Shown piece after piece: positions 47,512 to 57,571 of a stretch of DNA of 64,000 bases. Under the pieces are notes generated by a model, which was not told where the DNA came from, searched no databases, and was given only the letters and a program-made list of their open reading frames with translations. This stretch comes from Massilia frigida (GTDB lineage Bacteria; Pseudomonadota; Gammaproteobacteria; Burkholderiales; Burkholderiaceae_D), in assembly GCF_011682175.1 (NCBI RefSeq), contig NZ_WHJG01000002.1, forward strand, positions 62,001 to 126,000, in the 5' to 3' direction. Each line of letters opens with the position of its first letter. Within the stretch, counting starts at the first letter, position 1. A program made the position numbers and the translations under genes.

Positions 47512-49782
47512 ATGAGCGTTCATTTATTCGGCATCCGCCACCACGGTCCGGGCTGCGCGCGCAGCCTGGCGCAAGCCTTGCAGGCGCTGCAGCCGGACTG
47601 CATCCTGATCGAAGGCCCGCCCGAGGCCGACGAGCTGATTGGCTTCGCCGCCGACCCGGCCATCAAGCCGCCGGTCGCGCTGCTGGTCTACGTGCCGGCC
47701 ACGCCGCAGCGCGCCGTGTTCTACCCCTTCGCCGAATTTTCGCCGGAGTGGCAAGCCATGCGCTACGCCACCGCCAACGGCGTCCCGGTACGTTTTTGCG
47801 ACTTGCCGCAGGCGCACCGCCTGGCCGAGCCGGAAGCGGCCGCGCCGGCTGCCGACGAATCGACAGCCGGGCAATCCGAATCCGAATCCGGTTGCGACAC
47901 CGACGAACTGCACGAAGACCCGTTGCAATGGCTGGCCAACGCGGCCGGTTTTTCCGACACCGATACCTGGTGGGACCATCTGGTCGAGCAGCGTTCCGAC
48001 AGCCTCGACCTGTTCGCCGCCATCGCTGAAATGATGACCACGGTGCGCACCGACATCGCCGCCCCGCCCGATCTGCGCGAGCAGCAGCGCGAAGCGTGGA
48101 TGCGCAACGCCATCCGCCTGGCCGAGAAACAGGGCCACCAGCGCATCGCCGTGGTCTGCGGCGCGTATCACGTGCCGGCGCTGGCGACCATGCCGTCCGC
48201 CAAGAGCGACAATGACTTGCTCAAGGGCTTACCCAAGGTCAAGCTGGCCGCGACCTGGACGCCGTGGAGCTACGGCCGCCTGGCGTTTCGCAGCGGCTAC
48301 GGCGCCGGTGTCACCGCGCCCGGCTGGTATCACCATATGTGGAGCCACCCGGCCCAGGCCAGCCTGTACTGGCTGACCGATGTTGCCATCCTGCTGCGCA
48401 AGCACGACCTGGATGCCTCGTCGGCCAGCATCATCGAAGCGGTGCGCCTGGCCGATACGCTGGCGGCGATGCGCGAGCGGCCCCGTGCGGGCCTGGGCGA
48501 GTTGCAGGAAGCGGTGCGCGCCGTGTTTTGCTACGACAGCGACACCCCGCTGCGCCTGATCCACGACGCGCTGCTGATCAACGACCGCCTGGGCGAGGTG
48601 CCGCAAGGCGTGCCGACCCTGCCGCTGCCGCAGGACGTGCAAACCCAGCAAAAGCGCCTGCGCCTGCCGGTCAAGGCCGATCACAGCCAGCTCGAACTCG
48701 ACCTGCGCCAGCCGGCCCACCTGGAAAAAAGCGTGCTGCTGCACCGCCTGGCGCTGCTCGGCGTCGACTGGGGCCGCGCCGAGCGGGTCAGCGGCAAGTC
48801 GGGCACCTTCCACGAATGGTGGCGCCTGGCATGGGAGCCGGAATATGCGATTCGCCTGATCGAAGCGAACGTCTGGGGCGGCACCGTGGAAGCGGCCGCC
48901 ACCGGCAAGGCGGTCAGCCAGGCCAATGAAGCGAGCACCCTGCCCGAGCTGACCGCGCTGATCGAACAAGTGTTGCTGGCCGACCTGCCGCAAGCGGTCG
49001 ACTTGCTGATGCAGCGCATCCAGGAAGTCGGCGCGCTCACGCCGGACGTGGGCTTCATGCTGGCCGCCCTGCCGCCGCTGGCCAGCGTCATGCGTTACGG
49101 CAGCGTGCGCGGCACCGATACCAGCGCCATCGGCCAGGTGGTCGACGGCCTCGTCACGCGCGCCTGCATCGCCCTGCCCTTCGGCGTGCTGGGCATGGCC
49201 GATGAACCGGCGGCCGAACTGGTCAGGCAGCTGATCGCCGCCGACCGCGCCATCCGCCTGATCCAGGAAGAAGCGCTGCTGGACGCCTGGTTCGGCGCGC
49301 TCGACCAGGTGGCGGGCAATGAACTGTCGCATCCGCTGATCAGCGGGCGCTGCGCCCGCATCTTGTCGGAGCAAGGCCACTGGGACCAGGAACGCACCGC
49401 GCGCGCGCTGGCCTTGCGCTGTTCGCATGCGAGTGCGCCGCTGGCCAGCGGCAACTGGCTGGAAGGTTTCCTGCAAGGCAGCGCCGCCCTGCTGCTGCAC
49501 AACGACAGCCTGTGGAGTTTGGTCAACAACTGGATCAACCGCCTCGATCCGGACAGCTTCGTCGAACTGCTGCCGCTGCTGCGGCGCACCTTTGGCGCCT
49601 TTGAAGCGCCGGAGCGGCGCCAGTTGAGCGAACGCGCCGGCAGCGCGGGCGGCACGCTGGTCATTACCGCGTCCGCCGGCAGCGTCGATGAAGCGCGCGC
49701 GCGATTGGTGCTGCCCGTGCTCGGCATGATCCTCGGCGGCAGCGCTGCATTATCAACACCGGAGACTTCCCATGTCGCATGA
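47512..49782 (+). CDS. DUF5682 protein
   Basis: A 756-residue protein. The N-terminal domain begins HLFGIRHHGPGCARSL (His10-His11), continues with ILIEGPPEADEL (Glu34) and later has VCGAYHVPAL (His220). This H-H/E/GxxH pattern resembles the TraB/TIKI-EreA-ChaN fold, in which such residues bind metal or catalyse hydrolysis. The remaining 500 residues are helical without recognised motifs. It follows the MoxR gene by seven bases and overlaps the VWA gene by 11. I recognise it as DUF5682; the enzymatic idea is my inference. Confidence 0.8.
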   Translation: MSVHLFGIRHHGPGCARSLAQALQALQPDCILIEGPPEADELIGFAADPAIKPPVALLVYVPATPQRAVFYPFAEFSPEWQAMRYATANGVPVRFCDLPQAHRLAEPEAAAPAADESTAGQSESESGCDTDELHEDPLQWLANAAGFSDTDTWWDHLVEQRSDSLDLFAAIAEMMTTVRTDIAAPPDLREQQREAWMRNAIRLAEKQGHQRIAVVCGAYHVPALATMPSAKSDNDLLKGLPKVKLAATWTPWSYGRLAFRSGYGAGVTAPGWYHHMWSHPAQASLYWLTDVAILLRKHDLDASSASIIEAVRLADTLAAMRERPRAGLGELQEAVRAVFCYDSDTPLRLIHDALLINDRLGEVPQGVPTLPLPQDVQTQQKRLRLPVKADHSQLELDLRQPAHLEKSVLLHRLALLGVDWGRAERVSGKSGTFHEWWRLAWEPEYAIRLIEANVWGGTVEAAATGKAVSQANEASTLPELTALIEQVLLADLPQAVDLLMQRIQEVGALTPDVGFMLAALPPLASVMRYGSVRGTDTSAIGQVVDGLVTRACIALPFGVLGMADEPAAELVRQLIAADRAIRLIQEEALLDAWFGALDQVAGNELSHPLISGRCARILSEQGHWDQERTARALALRCSHASAPLASGNWLEGFLQGSAALLLHNDSLWSLVNNWINRLDPDSFVELLPLLRRTFGAFEAPERRQLSERAGSAGGTLVITASAGSVDEARARLVLPVLGMILGGSAALSTPETSHVA

Positions 49783-50929
49783 GCTCACCCAGCAGGAACA
49801 AACGCGCCGCTGGCGCATGGTATTGGGCAGCGAGCCGAACCAGCCGGAAGTGTCGCTGGGCGCGGATGACCTGGCCATGGACCGGGCGCTGTCGGCCCTG
49901 TACAACCCGGCGGCGGGACGCAATGGCGGGCTGGGCGCATCGGCGCCGAACGTGTCGCGCTGGCTGGGCGATATCCGCCAGTATTTTCCATCGAGCGTGG
50001 TGCAGGTGATGCAGAAAGATGCGCTGGAGCGGCTGGGCCTGGAGCGCATGCTGCTGGAACCGGAAATGCTCAAGGCGGTCGAGCCGGATGTGCATCTGGT
50101 CGCCACCCTGCTCAGCCTGAATCGGGTGATGCCGAACAAGACCAAGGAAACGGCGCGCATGGTGGTACGGCAAGTCGTGGACGAGCTCGAGCGCAGGCTG
50201 GCCAATCCGTTCCGGCAGGCGGTGACGGGCAGTCTGAACCGGGCGACACGCAAGCGCCGGCCGCGCCATCACGAGATCGACTGGCTGCGCACGATCCGCG
50301 CCAATCTGCGCCATTACCAGCCCGAGTACCGCACGATTATTCCGGAAACGCGCATCGGGTTCGGGCGCAAGGGGCAATCGCTGCGCGACATCGTGCTGTG
50401 CATCGACCAGAGCGGTTCGATGGCGCCGTCGGTGGTGTACGCCAGCGTGTTCGCGGCGGTGCTGGCCAGTATCAAGGCGGTCAGTACATCGGTGGTGGTG
50501 TTCGATACGGCCGTGATCGACCTGACGCCGATGCTGGCCGATCCGGTCGATGTGCTGTTTGGCACGCAGTTGGGAGGCGGTACCGATATCAATCGGGCGC
50601 TGGGGTATTGCCAGGGCTTGATCGAACGTCCGGCCGATACCATTTTCGTGCTGATCAGCGATTTGTACGAGGGTGGGAATAACGCCGAGATGCGCAGGCG
50701 GGCGGCGGCGATGGTGGCGGCGGGCGTGCAGGTGATTGTGCTGCTGGCGCTCGATGATCATGGGGCGCCGGGGTATGACCACGCCAATGCGGCGTATTTT
50801 GCGGCGCTGGGAGCACCGTGTTTTGCGTGTACACCGGATTTGTTTCCGGAGCTGATGGCGGCCGCGATCAAGCGCAGTGATGTGGGGCAGTGGGCTGCGC
50901 AGGCGGGGATTGTGGGGGTTAAGCCGTAA
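49772..50929 (+). CDS. VWA-domain (CoxE-like) protein, partner of MoxR
   Basis: A 385-residue protein. The N-terminal helical half is followed by a von Willebrand A domain with the metal-ion site DQSGSM (Asp212, Ser214, Ser216) and the later GGGTDINRAL and ISDLYEGG elements. VWA proteins of this kind pair with MoxR ATPases and present or recognise clients. It overlaps the DUF5682 gene by 11 bases and is the last gene of the operon. No signal peptide or membrane helix is visible, so the complex is likely cytoplasmic. Confidence 0.92.
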   Translation: MSHELTQQEQTRRWRMVLGSEPNQPEVSLGADDLAMDRALSALYNPAAGRNGGLGASAPNVSRWLGDIRQYFPSSVVQVMQKDALERLGLERMLLEPEMLKAVEPDVHLVATLLSLNRVMPNKTKETARMVVRQVVDELERRLANPFRQAVTGSLNRATRKRRPRHHEIDWLRTIRANLRHYQPEYRTIIPETRIGFGRKGQSLRDIVLCIDQSGSMAPSVVYASVFAAVLASIKAVSTSVVVFDTAVIDLTPMLADPVDVLFGTQLGGGTDINRALGYCQGLIERPADTIFVLISDLYEGGNNAEMRRRAAAMVAAGVQVIVLLALDDHGAPGYDHANAAYFAALGAPCFACTPDLFPELMAAAIKRSDVGQWAAQAGIVGVKP

Positions 50930-50931
50930 CT

Positions 50932-50960
50932 CGTCGTTCCTGCCATTGGCAGGAACGACG
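50932..50960. repeat. Perfect palindrome between convergent genes
   Basis: CGTCGTTCCTGCCA and its exact complement are separated by one base, right after the VWA stop. There is no T run. The CGTCGTTCC end resembles the element at 34164, so it may be another copy of the same dispersed family and may also act as a transcription barrier. Confidence 0.65.
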
Positions 50961-50984
50961 GCTCAACGTTTAGCGCTTGAACGA

Positions 50985-52184
50985 CTACGGCGCAATCGAC
51001 GTCGATTCATACGCCCCGATATCGAGCTGGCTGGTGACCGGCCGGCCGATCCAGAATGCCACGTGCTTGTACTGCGCCACCGGCGTGAGCGAATAACCCG
51101 TCACCGACACCCCAGGATCGGTACCGGCATTGATCACCAGCGGCGATGGTGTCGGCCGCAGATCGTACGTCGCGCGGTTAACAAACCCCGGGGCGATCGA
51201 ACGGTAATTGGTCTTGGCCACCGTGCTGACCTGCGTACTCAAGGTCCCGATCCCCGAAAAGATATTATTCTGCAGTAGCGCCGGCTTGGTCACGCCCGAA
51301 CCGACCATCACAAACACCCCGCGCGCCGTATCGTCATTCAAGAACGTATTATTCACCACATATAAATTATGTCCGGGATTGGTGGCGCCCTCTTCCCCGT
51401 AGGCCAGCATCGCCCCGTTCTGATTGGCCGCCGGCTGCTGGATCACATTCCCGATCACGTACGAGGTGCCGGCATTCGGCAAATCGATCTCGTAACTCGG
51501 CTGTCCCGATGCCGTCGAACCCGTCTCGCCCGGACGCAGGCTGGAAAAACGGTTGTACAGGATATGGTTGGTCTGCGCGCGCGACTTCAAATTGTGCCCA
51601 ACATGCGCATCATGCGAAAAGTTGCGACGGAACATCAAACTGCGCACGTTGCCGATGTACAGGTTGTGCGTCTGCCCCGTCCCGTACCCATTGTGTCCGA
51701 ATTCGGTGCCTTCGATGACGATGTCGCTAGCCAGGTTCGCGCCGCTGAGAATACCGTTTTCATTGTCGTGCAGGAAGCTGTTGCGCAAGGTGAAGCCGGC
51801 ACCTTCCAGGCGCAGCGCCGCGCCATTGCGGTCAGGAACCTTGGCACCAAACATTTCCACGTTTTCGATCAGCACGGTGTTGCCGACCACCACCCAGATC
51901 GCCTTGCCCATCGCATTCTTGCCGGCCGCATCGATGCGCGGACGGCCGTTCACGCCCTGGATCGTCAGGTAACTGGCGTAAATGGCGCACACGTCGCCGC
52001 TGTACAACACACCACCTTCAATCTGGATCCGGTCGCCGTTTTTTGCCGCCGCAATCGCGCGGCACGGGGTCGCGTAAGTCTTGCCCGGGCCGACGCTCAG
52101 GATCGCGGCCGAGGCGACACCCTGCATGCCCAGCACTGCCACGGCCGACCCGCAGGCCGCGCGCAGTATGTTTTTCTTTACCAT
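50985..52184 (-). CDS. Secreted right-handed beta-helix protein
   Basis: A 399-residue protein with a signal peptide (about residues 1-28, ending GVASA). The mature part has the short, Asn-rich repeating strands of parallel beta-helix proteins (for example TLRNSFLHDNENGILSGANL, SLMFRRNFSHDAHVGHNL, LYVVNNTFLNDD). Such proteins often bind or cleave polysaccharides (pectate-lyase-like), but no catalytic residues can be assigned. The ATG at 52182-52184 has an AGGAG ribosome site. The gene is a single unit converging on the VWA operon. Confidence 0.85.
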   Translation of the reverse strand: MVKKNILRAACGSAVAVLGMQGVASAAILSVGPGKTYATPCRAIAAAKNGDRIQIEGGVLYSGDVCAIYASYLTIQGVNGRPRIDAAGKNAMGKAIWVVVGNTVLIENVEMFGAKVPDRNGAALRLEGAGFTLRNSFLHDNENGILSGANLASDIVIEGTEFGHNGYGTGQTHNLYIGNVRSLMFRRNFSHDAHVGHNLKSRAQTNHILYNRFSSLRPGETGSTASGQPSYEIDLPNAGTSYVIGNVIQQPAANQNGAMLAYGEEGATNPGHNLYVVNNTFLNDDTARGVFVMVGSGVTKPALLQNNIFSGIGTLSTQVSTVAKTNYRSIAPGFVNRATYDLRPTPSPLVINAGTDPGVSVTGYSLTPVAQYKHVAFWIGRPVTSQLDIGAYESTSIAP

Positions 52185-52349
52185 TATTTCATCTCCTGGG
52201 GAGCAGGTGAACGCACAGACGCCATCCCTGCGAAAAATCAACTAGAAATATGACCGTTGTCAAAGCGTCATGCTGCGTATAGTAACCGCAAGCTGTCGAT
52301 TCTACGAGGAAGTTGTGGGCGCCGTCGCGCCTGAGGCCTGATTACCCGC

Positions 52350-53126
52350 TCAGGGAACCTGGACGTTGAGGCGCTTGCCGAGCTTGCGCAGTTCGCCGCT
52401 GTCGACATAGGCATTGAAGGCGCGGTCGAAGCGCGAGCGCATGACGTCGTACTCGGGCCGCTTGGGGAAAGCGAAAAAGCCGCGTTGCAGGGAAATCGTG
52501 CGTCCCACCGGCACCACCTTGCCTTCCAGCGCCAGCAGCGGGATGACCGGCTCGGTATTGCGCACATTGCTGGCAAACAAATCCACCCGCCCGTGCGCCA
52601 GCATGGTCAGCGCCGACTCGACCGAGTTGGTCACGCTCACCGCCAAATCCTTGATCCCGGCATTGAACTCGTCGCCATAGGCCCAGCCGTTGATGATCAC
52701 GATGCGCTTGCCGCGCAGGGAGGAGAAGGTGCCGTCCCAGGCAAACGGGGCGCTGCTGCGCGAGAAAAACACCATCTGGTCCTGATAGAAAGGACGCTCG
52801 GAAAACGTGAACAGTTCGAGCCGTTCGGGCGATTTGTAGGGGCCGACGAGGATGTCGGCCTGCCCCTGCGCCACCATCGATTGCGCGCGCGCCCAGGGAT
52901 ACAGCTCGAAATACACCGGCTGGCCCAGTTCGCCGCCAATGGCGCGGATGATTTCGACCGCCATGCCGGAAAACTCGCCATTGGCGCGCTCGTACACGCG
53001 TGCAAAATGGGCGCCCACCACGAGCAGCTCGCGCGGCGCGGCACCAGCCGGCAGGGCCAAGGCCGCGGCCGCGCCCAGCAACAGGGCGCGTCTGGCGGCG
53101 TCGACAGGGGAATCGGAGCGCGTCAT
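52350..53126 (-). CDS. Periplasmic solute-binding protein (SBP_bac_3 type)
   Basis: A 258-residue exported protein. The N-terminus contains AARRALLLGAAAALALPAGA, a signal that could use either Sec or Tat. The binding-protein layout is visible: FSGMAVEIIRAIGGELGQPV, ARAQSMVAQGQADILVGPYK, RIVIINGWAYGDEF and a C-terminal VDSGELRKLGKRLNV. No transporter subunits are adjacent, so it is an orphan like the one at 24879. The ligand is unknown. Confidence 0.85.
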   Translation of the reverse strand: MTRSDSPVDAARRALLLGAAAALALPAGAAPRELLVVGAHFARVYERANGEFSGMAVEIIRAIGGELGQPVYFELYPWARAQSMVAQGQADILVGPYKSPERLELFTFSERPFYQDQMVFFSRSSAPFAWDGTFSSLRGKRIVIINGWAYGDEFNAGIKDLAVSVTNSVESALTMLAHGRVDLFASNVRNTEPVIPLLALEGKVVPVGRTISLQRGFFAFPKRPEYDVMRSRFDRAFNAYVDSGELRKLGKRLNVQVP

Positions 53127-53183
53127 GGCAAAAATTGTTTTCTCATAAAAACAATTGTACTGCCTACAGCGCTCGCGGGGGAA

Positions 53184-53579
53184 TTACTTGACGGTCACCT
53201 TGATCGATTTGCTCATCGGCGTGCCGTAGGACTGGTGCGCACCGTTGGCGAACTGCAGGGTCAGGGTGTACTCGCCCGGCGCCAGCTTGACATCGGATTC
53301 GGTCTGGCCTTTGCCGAAATGCAAGTGTTTGTCGTCGAAGGGGATCGATTCGCCTTCCTTGATCGCGGCACCGTTGATGACCAGGTGATGGTGGCCGGAA
53401 TTGGCGACCAGCGCGCCGGCCGGCTTGACGTCCATGCCTTCGACGGCGAACTTGACCTTGAACGGGCTTTTGACGGTCGCGCCATCCTCGGGCTCGACGA
53501 AGGAGACCGATTGTGCCGACGCGGCCGCCATGGCCAGCAGCGATGCGGAGAAGACGATGTGCTTGATGAAGGATTTCAA
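53184..53579 (-). CDS. DUF4399 secreted protein
   Basis: A 131-residue periplasmic protein. I place the start at the TTG 53577-53579 because an AAAGGA ribosome site lies just upstream and the product then begins with a standard signal peptide ((M)KSFIKHIVFSASLLAMAAASAQ). The mature part, SVSFVEPEDGATVKSPFKVK, NSGHHHLVIN and DDKHLHFGKGQTE, is typical of DUF4399, a small beta-sandwich with conserved His residues that may bind a metal. Function is unknown. An upstream in-frame ATG exists but would bury the signal peptide. Confidence 0.82.
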   Translation of the reverse strand: MKSFIKHIVFSASLLAMAAASAQSVSFVEPEDGATVKSPFKVKFAVEGMDVKPAGALVANSGHHHLVINGAAIKEGESIPFDDKHLHFGKGQTESDVKLAPGEYTLTLQFANGAHQSYGTPMSKSIKVTVK

Positions 53580-53670
53580 GTGGATTCCTTTGCGGTTGAA
53601 AAAACGACAGTGGAAAAGCAAGCCCTTGGCGCTGCTCGCGCCAACGCTTGCCGGGCTCAATGGTGCGTGG

Positions 53671-54759
53671 CTAGTCGTTCTTGATGACGATGCTGGGGAA
53701 CTTGCTGGTCATGTCTTTCGCCTTTTCGGCGATCTTGATGGCCACCTTGCGCGCGATGTCCTTGTAGATCTGCGCCACCGGCCCGTTCGGCTCGGCCACC
53801 ACGGTCGGACGGCCCGAATCGGTCTGCTCGCGGATCGACATGGTCAGCGGCAAGGCGCCCAGGAATTCCACGCCGAAGTCGGCGCACATCTTGGCCCCGC
53901 CGCCGTGGCCGAAAATGGCTTCCGTGTGGCCGCAGTTCGAGCAGATATGCGTGCTCATGTTTTCCACCACGCCGAGGATCGGAATGCCGACTTTCTCGAA
54001 CATTTTCAAGCCCTTGCGGGCGTCGAGCAGGGCGATGTCCTGCGGCGTGGTGACGATCACCGCGCCCGTGACCGGTACTTTTTGCGACAGGGTCAGCTGG
54101 ATGTCGCCAGTGCCCGGCGGCATGTCGACGATCAGGTAATCGAGGTCGCGCCAGTTGGTTTGCTCCAGCAACTGCTGCAAGGCTTGCGTGACCATGGGGC
54201 CGCGCCACACCATCGGCTCGTCCGGATCGATCATGAAGCCGATCGAGGACACCTGCAAACCGTGGTTTTCCAGCGGTTCCATGGTCTTGCCATCGGAAGT
54301 TTCCGGACGGCCGTTAATGCCAAGCATCATCGGCTGCGACGGACCGTAAATATCCGCGTCCAGCACGCCCACGCTGGCGCCCTCGGCCGCCAGGGCCAGC
54401 GCCAGGTTGACCGCCGTGGTCGACTTGCCCACGCCGCCCTTGCCGGACGCCACCGCGATGATGTTCTTCACGTTCGGCATGATCTTCAGGCCGCGCTGCA
54501 CGGTGTGCGACATGATCTTGGAATACACGTTCGGATTGATGCGGCCCGCGCCCGGCAGCGCCTGCAGGGCGGCCACGATGGCGCTGCGGATGCCATCGAT
54601 CTGGCTCCTGGCCGGATAGCCGAGTTCGACGTCGAGCGCGATATCGTTGCCATCGAGCTTGATATTCTTGATCGTCTTGGACGACACAAAATCTTTCTGG
54701 GTGTTCGGATCGATAACCGCCGTCAATGCATTCTTGACGTCTTCTACTGTGATGCTCAT
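53671..54759 (-). CDS. apbC: Iron-sulfur cluster carrier ATPase ApbC/Mrp
   Basis: A 362-residue P-loop protein that binds and delivers Fe-S clusters. The N-terminal DUF59-like domain (MSITVEDVKNALTAVIDPNT) is followed by the deviant Walker A GKGGVGKSTT at 106-115, DADIYGPSQPMML, VDMPPGTGDIQL and the cluster-binding CxxC (HICSNCGH). The start at 54757-54759 matches the conserved N-terminus. It is divergent from metG across 173 bp, an arrangement common in proteobacteria (mrp next to metG). Confidence 0.96.
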   Translation of the reverse strand: MSITVEDVKNALTAVIDPNTQKDFVSSKTIKNIKLDGNDIALDVELGYPARSQIDGIRSAIVAALQALPGAGRINPNVYSKIMSHTVQRGLKIMPNVKNIIAVASGKGGVGKSTTAVNLALALAAEGASVGVLDADIYGPSQPMMLGINGRPETSDGKTMEPLENHGLQVSSIGFMIDPDEPMVWRGPMVTQALQQLLEQTNWRDLDYLIVDMPPGTGDIQLTLSQKVPVTGAVIVTTPQDIALLDARKGLKMFEKVGIPILGVVENMSTHICSNCGHTEAIFGHGGGAKMCADFGVEFLGALPLTMSIREQTDSGRPTVVAEPNGPVAQIYKDIARKVAIKIAEKAKDMTSKFPSIVIKND

Positions 54760-54932
54760 GTAAATCTCCAGGGAATAGGATGCCGAAACATGCCGAAGTT
54801 TAGCGCAAATCGCCTTGTCAAGCCTTGCCTGAATGGCAAATCCGGGCAAACCCCTGTGCGCAGTCGGGTCATCCGCTGGTAAAATGCTTCTCTGTTTTTC
54901 TTGATAAACTTTCCAATAAGCGCATTTCAACC

Positions 54933-57083
54933 ATGACTCGCAAGCTGTTCGTCACCACCGCCCTGCCTTACGCCAACGGCGCCTTTCACATCGGCCACAT
55001 GATGGAATACATCCAGGCCGATATCTGGGTCCGTTTTCAGCGAATGCAACGCGACGGCGACGCCCAGCGTGAAGTCCACTTCGTCTGCGCCGACGATACC
55101 CACGGCACGCCAATCATGATCGCGGCCGAAAAGGAAGGCATCACGCCCCAGGAATTCGTGGCCAAGATCGCGGCCGACCGTCCGCAATACCTGGACGGCT
55201 TCCACATTGCCTTCGATAACTGGTATTCGACCGATTCGCCGGAAAACGTGGAGCTGTCGCAAGGCATCTACCGCAAGCTGCGCGATACCGGCCTGATCGT
55301 CACCAAGACGGTCGACCGCTTCTTCGACCCGGTGAAAGGCATGTTCCTGGCCGACCGCAACATCAAGGGCGAGTGCCCGAAATGCGGCGCCAAGGACCAG
55401 TACGGCGACAATTGCGAAGTCTGCGGCGCGGCTTACCAGCCGACCGAACTGGTGAACCCGTTCTCGGTCTTCACCGGCTCCACGCCGATCCTGAAACCGT
55501 CGGAACAGTATTTCTTCGCCCTGTCCGACCCGCGCTGCTACACCTTCCTCAAGGAATGGCTGAACACGCCTGGCCGTTTGCAGTCGGAAATGGTCAACAA
55601 GGTCTCCGAATGGCTTGGCGAGGCCGGCGAAAAACTGGCGGACTGGGATATTTCGCGCGATGCGCCCTACTTCGGCATCCCGATCCCCGATGCACCAGGC
55701 AAGTTTTTCTATGTCTGGCTGGACGCGCCGGTCGGCTACCTGGCCAGCCTGAAAAATTATTGCAGCAAGAAAGGGATGGATTTCGATGCCCTGCTGAACG
55801 ACCCTGACACCGAGCAAGTCCACTTCATCGGCAAGGATATCGTGTCCTTCCACCTGCTGTTCTGGCCAGCGATGCTCAATTTCGCCGGCCACCCGGTGAT
55901 CGACAAGCTCAAAGTCAATGTGCACGGCCACCTGACACTGAACGGTGAAAAAATGGCCAAGTCGCGCGGCACCGGCATTTCGCCGCTGCGCTACCTCGAC
56001 CTGAAGATGAATCCGGAATGGCTGCGCTACTACATCGCCTTCAAGCTCAATTCGAAGGTCGAAGACCTCGACTTCAATGGCGAAGACTTCATTGCCCGCG
56101 TGAATAGCGACCTGATCGGCAAATACGTCAACATCGCCAGCCGCTGCGCCGGTTTCATCGCCAAGAATTTCGAAGGCAAGCTGACCTCCACCCTGTCGCC
56201 GCACGCGCAGCAGTGGATCGGCCGCGCGCTGACGGTTGACGGCAACGAACGCCAGGCCAGCATCGCCGCCAACTTCGAGAACCGCGAGTTCGGCAAGGCG
56301 CTGCGCGAAATCATGGAAATCGCCGACATCACCAACCAGTATGTCGATGAAAACAAGCCGTGGATCTTGGCCAAGGATCCGGAAAAAACGGCGCAACTGC
56401 ACGATGTGTGCACCACGGCGCTGATTTTGTTCCGCCAGATCACCATCATGCTCGCTCCGGTGCTGCCGCAGATTGCCGCCAAGGTCGCCGAATTCCTGCG
56501 CGACGATGCGTTAAGCTGGAGCGACACGACGGGCGCCGCCGTGTACGAAACCATGCTCGGCCGCGAAATCGGCGCCTACAGCCACCTGATGACCCGCATC
56601 GATCCGAAAATGGTCGAAGCGCTGATCGACAAACCGCCCGTGGTCGCTGCGCCCGTGCCGGTACCTGCGGTCGCCGCGCCCGTCCTGGAAGCGCCAGTCG
56701 CCGGCGACATCGAAGCGATCGCGCCCACGATCGAATTCGCCGACTTCGGCAAGATCGACATGCGCATCGCCAAAATCGTCAACTGCGAACTGGTGGATGG
56801 ATCCGAACGCTTGCTGCGCCTGACCCTGGACGTCGGCGAAGGCCGCCTGCGCAACGTACTCTCCGGCATCAAGTCGGCCTACACGCCCGAGCAACTGATC
56901 GGCAAGCTGACGGTGATGGTGGCCAACCTGGCACCGCGCAAGATCGGCAAATTCGGCAGCTCCGAAGGCATGGTCCTGTGCGCCTCGGCCGCCGACGAGA
57001 AGGCCAACCGTATCGACGGACCGCCTGGCCTCTACGTCCTCGAACCATGGCCGGGCGCGCAGCCTGGCATGCGCATCGGCTAA
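54933..57083 (+). CDS. metG: Methionyl-tRNA synthetase
   Basis: A 716-residue class I synthetase that charges tRNA-Met and the initiator tRNA. The catalytic HIGH motif occurs as [13 protein letters not shown], a zinc knuckle as [18 protein letters not shown], and KMSKS as [10 protein letters not shown]. After an Ala/Pro/Val linker the C-terminal EMAP/Trbp111 tRNA-binding domain ([20 protein letters not shown]) provides dimerisation. The ATG at 54933 matches the conserved [16 protein letters not shown] start. Its substrate, the initiator tRNA, is at 26374. Confidence 0.97.
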   Translation: MTRKLFVTTALPYANGAFHIGHMMEYIQADIWVRFQRMQRDGDAQREVHFVCADDTHGTPIMIAAEKEGITPQEFVAKIAADRPQYLDGFHIAFDNWYSTDSPENVELSQGIYRKLRDTGLIVTKTVDRFFDPVKGMFLADRNIKGECPKCGAKDQYGDNCEVCGAAYQPTELVNPFSVFTGSTPILKPSEQYFFALSDPRCYTFLKEWLNTPGRLQSEMVNKVSEWLGEAGEKLADWDISRDAPYFGIPIPDAPGKFFYVWLDAPVGYLASLKNYCSKKGMDFDALLNDPDTEQVHFIGKDIVSFHLLFWPAMLNFAGHPVIDKLKVNVHGHLTLNGEKMAKSRGTGISPLRYLDLKMNPEWLRYYIAFKLNSKVEDLDFNGEDFIARVNSDLIGKYVNIASRCAGFIAKNFEGKLTSTLSPHAQQWIGRALTVDGNERQASIAANFENREFGKALREIMEIADITNQYVDENKPWILAKDPEKTAQLHDVCTTALILFRQITIMLAPVLPQIAAKVAEFLRDDALSWSDTTGAAVYETMLGREIGAYSHLMTRIDPKMVEALIDKPPVVAAPVPVPAVAAPVLEAPVAGDIEAIAPTIEFADFGKIDMRIAKIVNCELVDGSERLLRLTLDVGEGRLRNVLSGIKSAYTPEQLIGKLTVMVANLAPRKIGKFGSSEGMVLCASAADEKANRIDGPPGLYVLEPWPGAQPGMRIG

Positions 57084-57091
57084 GGACGCAC

Positions 57092-57571
57092 ATGAACCTC
57101 GTGGTGCGCCCGGCAAGCGACGACGACGCCCAGCTGATCGCCGACCTGACCCGGGCCTCCTGGGCCGGCACGGTGACGGTGACGTCGAGCGGGCACCGCG
57201 AAACCGCCCAGCGCGTGGCCGAACAGCTGCGCTGCGGCGGCGCCTTCATCCTGCTGCAGGACGATGCGCCGGTCGGTTCGGTGCGCTGGGCGCCGCACGA
57301 CCTTGAACCGGACGTGTGGGAAATCCGGCGCATGGGCGTGCTGCCGCACTGCCGCGGCGGCAATTTGTCCCAGCATCTGCTCGAAGCGGTGATCCATCAA
57401 AGCCTGGCCAGCGGCGTGCAGGAACTGCGGCTGGCGGTGCGCAGCGACCAGCCCAAGCTGCTCGACCTGTACGCCGCCTATGAATTCGAACTGGCCGAGG
57501 AACTCGACTATTCCCACGCCAATGCGGCGGAACCGCCGCCGCGCGTGATGCGGCGCGTGCTGCGCCATTGA
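57092..57571 (+). CDS. GNAT-family N-acetyltransferase
   Basis: A 159-residue protein with an AAGGA ribosome site six bases upstream, eight bases after metG and therefore probably cotranscribed. Motif A of the GNAT fold reads EIRRMGVLPHCRGGNLSQHL, with the acetyl-CoA loop R-G-G-N-L, preceded by PVGSVRWAP. The acceptor is unknown. The C-terminal tail is basic and Pro-rich. Confidence 0.82.
   Translation: MNLVVRPASDDDAQLIADLTRASWAGTVTVTSSGHRETAQRVAEQLRCGGAFILLQDDAPVGSVRWAPHDLEPDVWEIRRMGVLPHCRGGNLSQHLLEAVIHQSLASGVQELRLAVRSDQPKLLDLYAAYEFELAEELDYSHANAAEPPPRVMRRVLRH

Noticed and set aside
41569-50929. A link between the haloperoxidase-like gene and the MoxR operon as one system
   Set aside because: They are on the same strand but separated by about 400 bp including the tandem repeat and a likely promoter, so I keep them as separate units.
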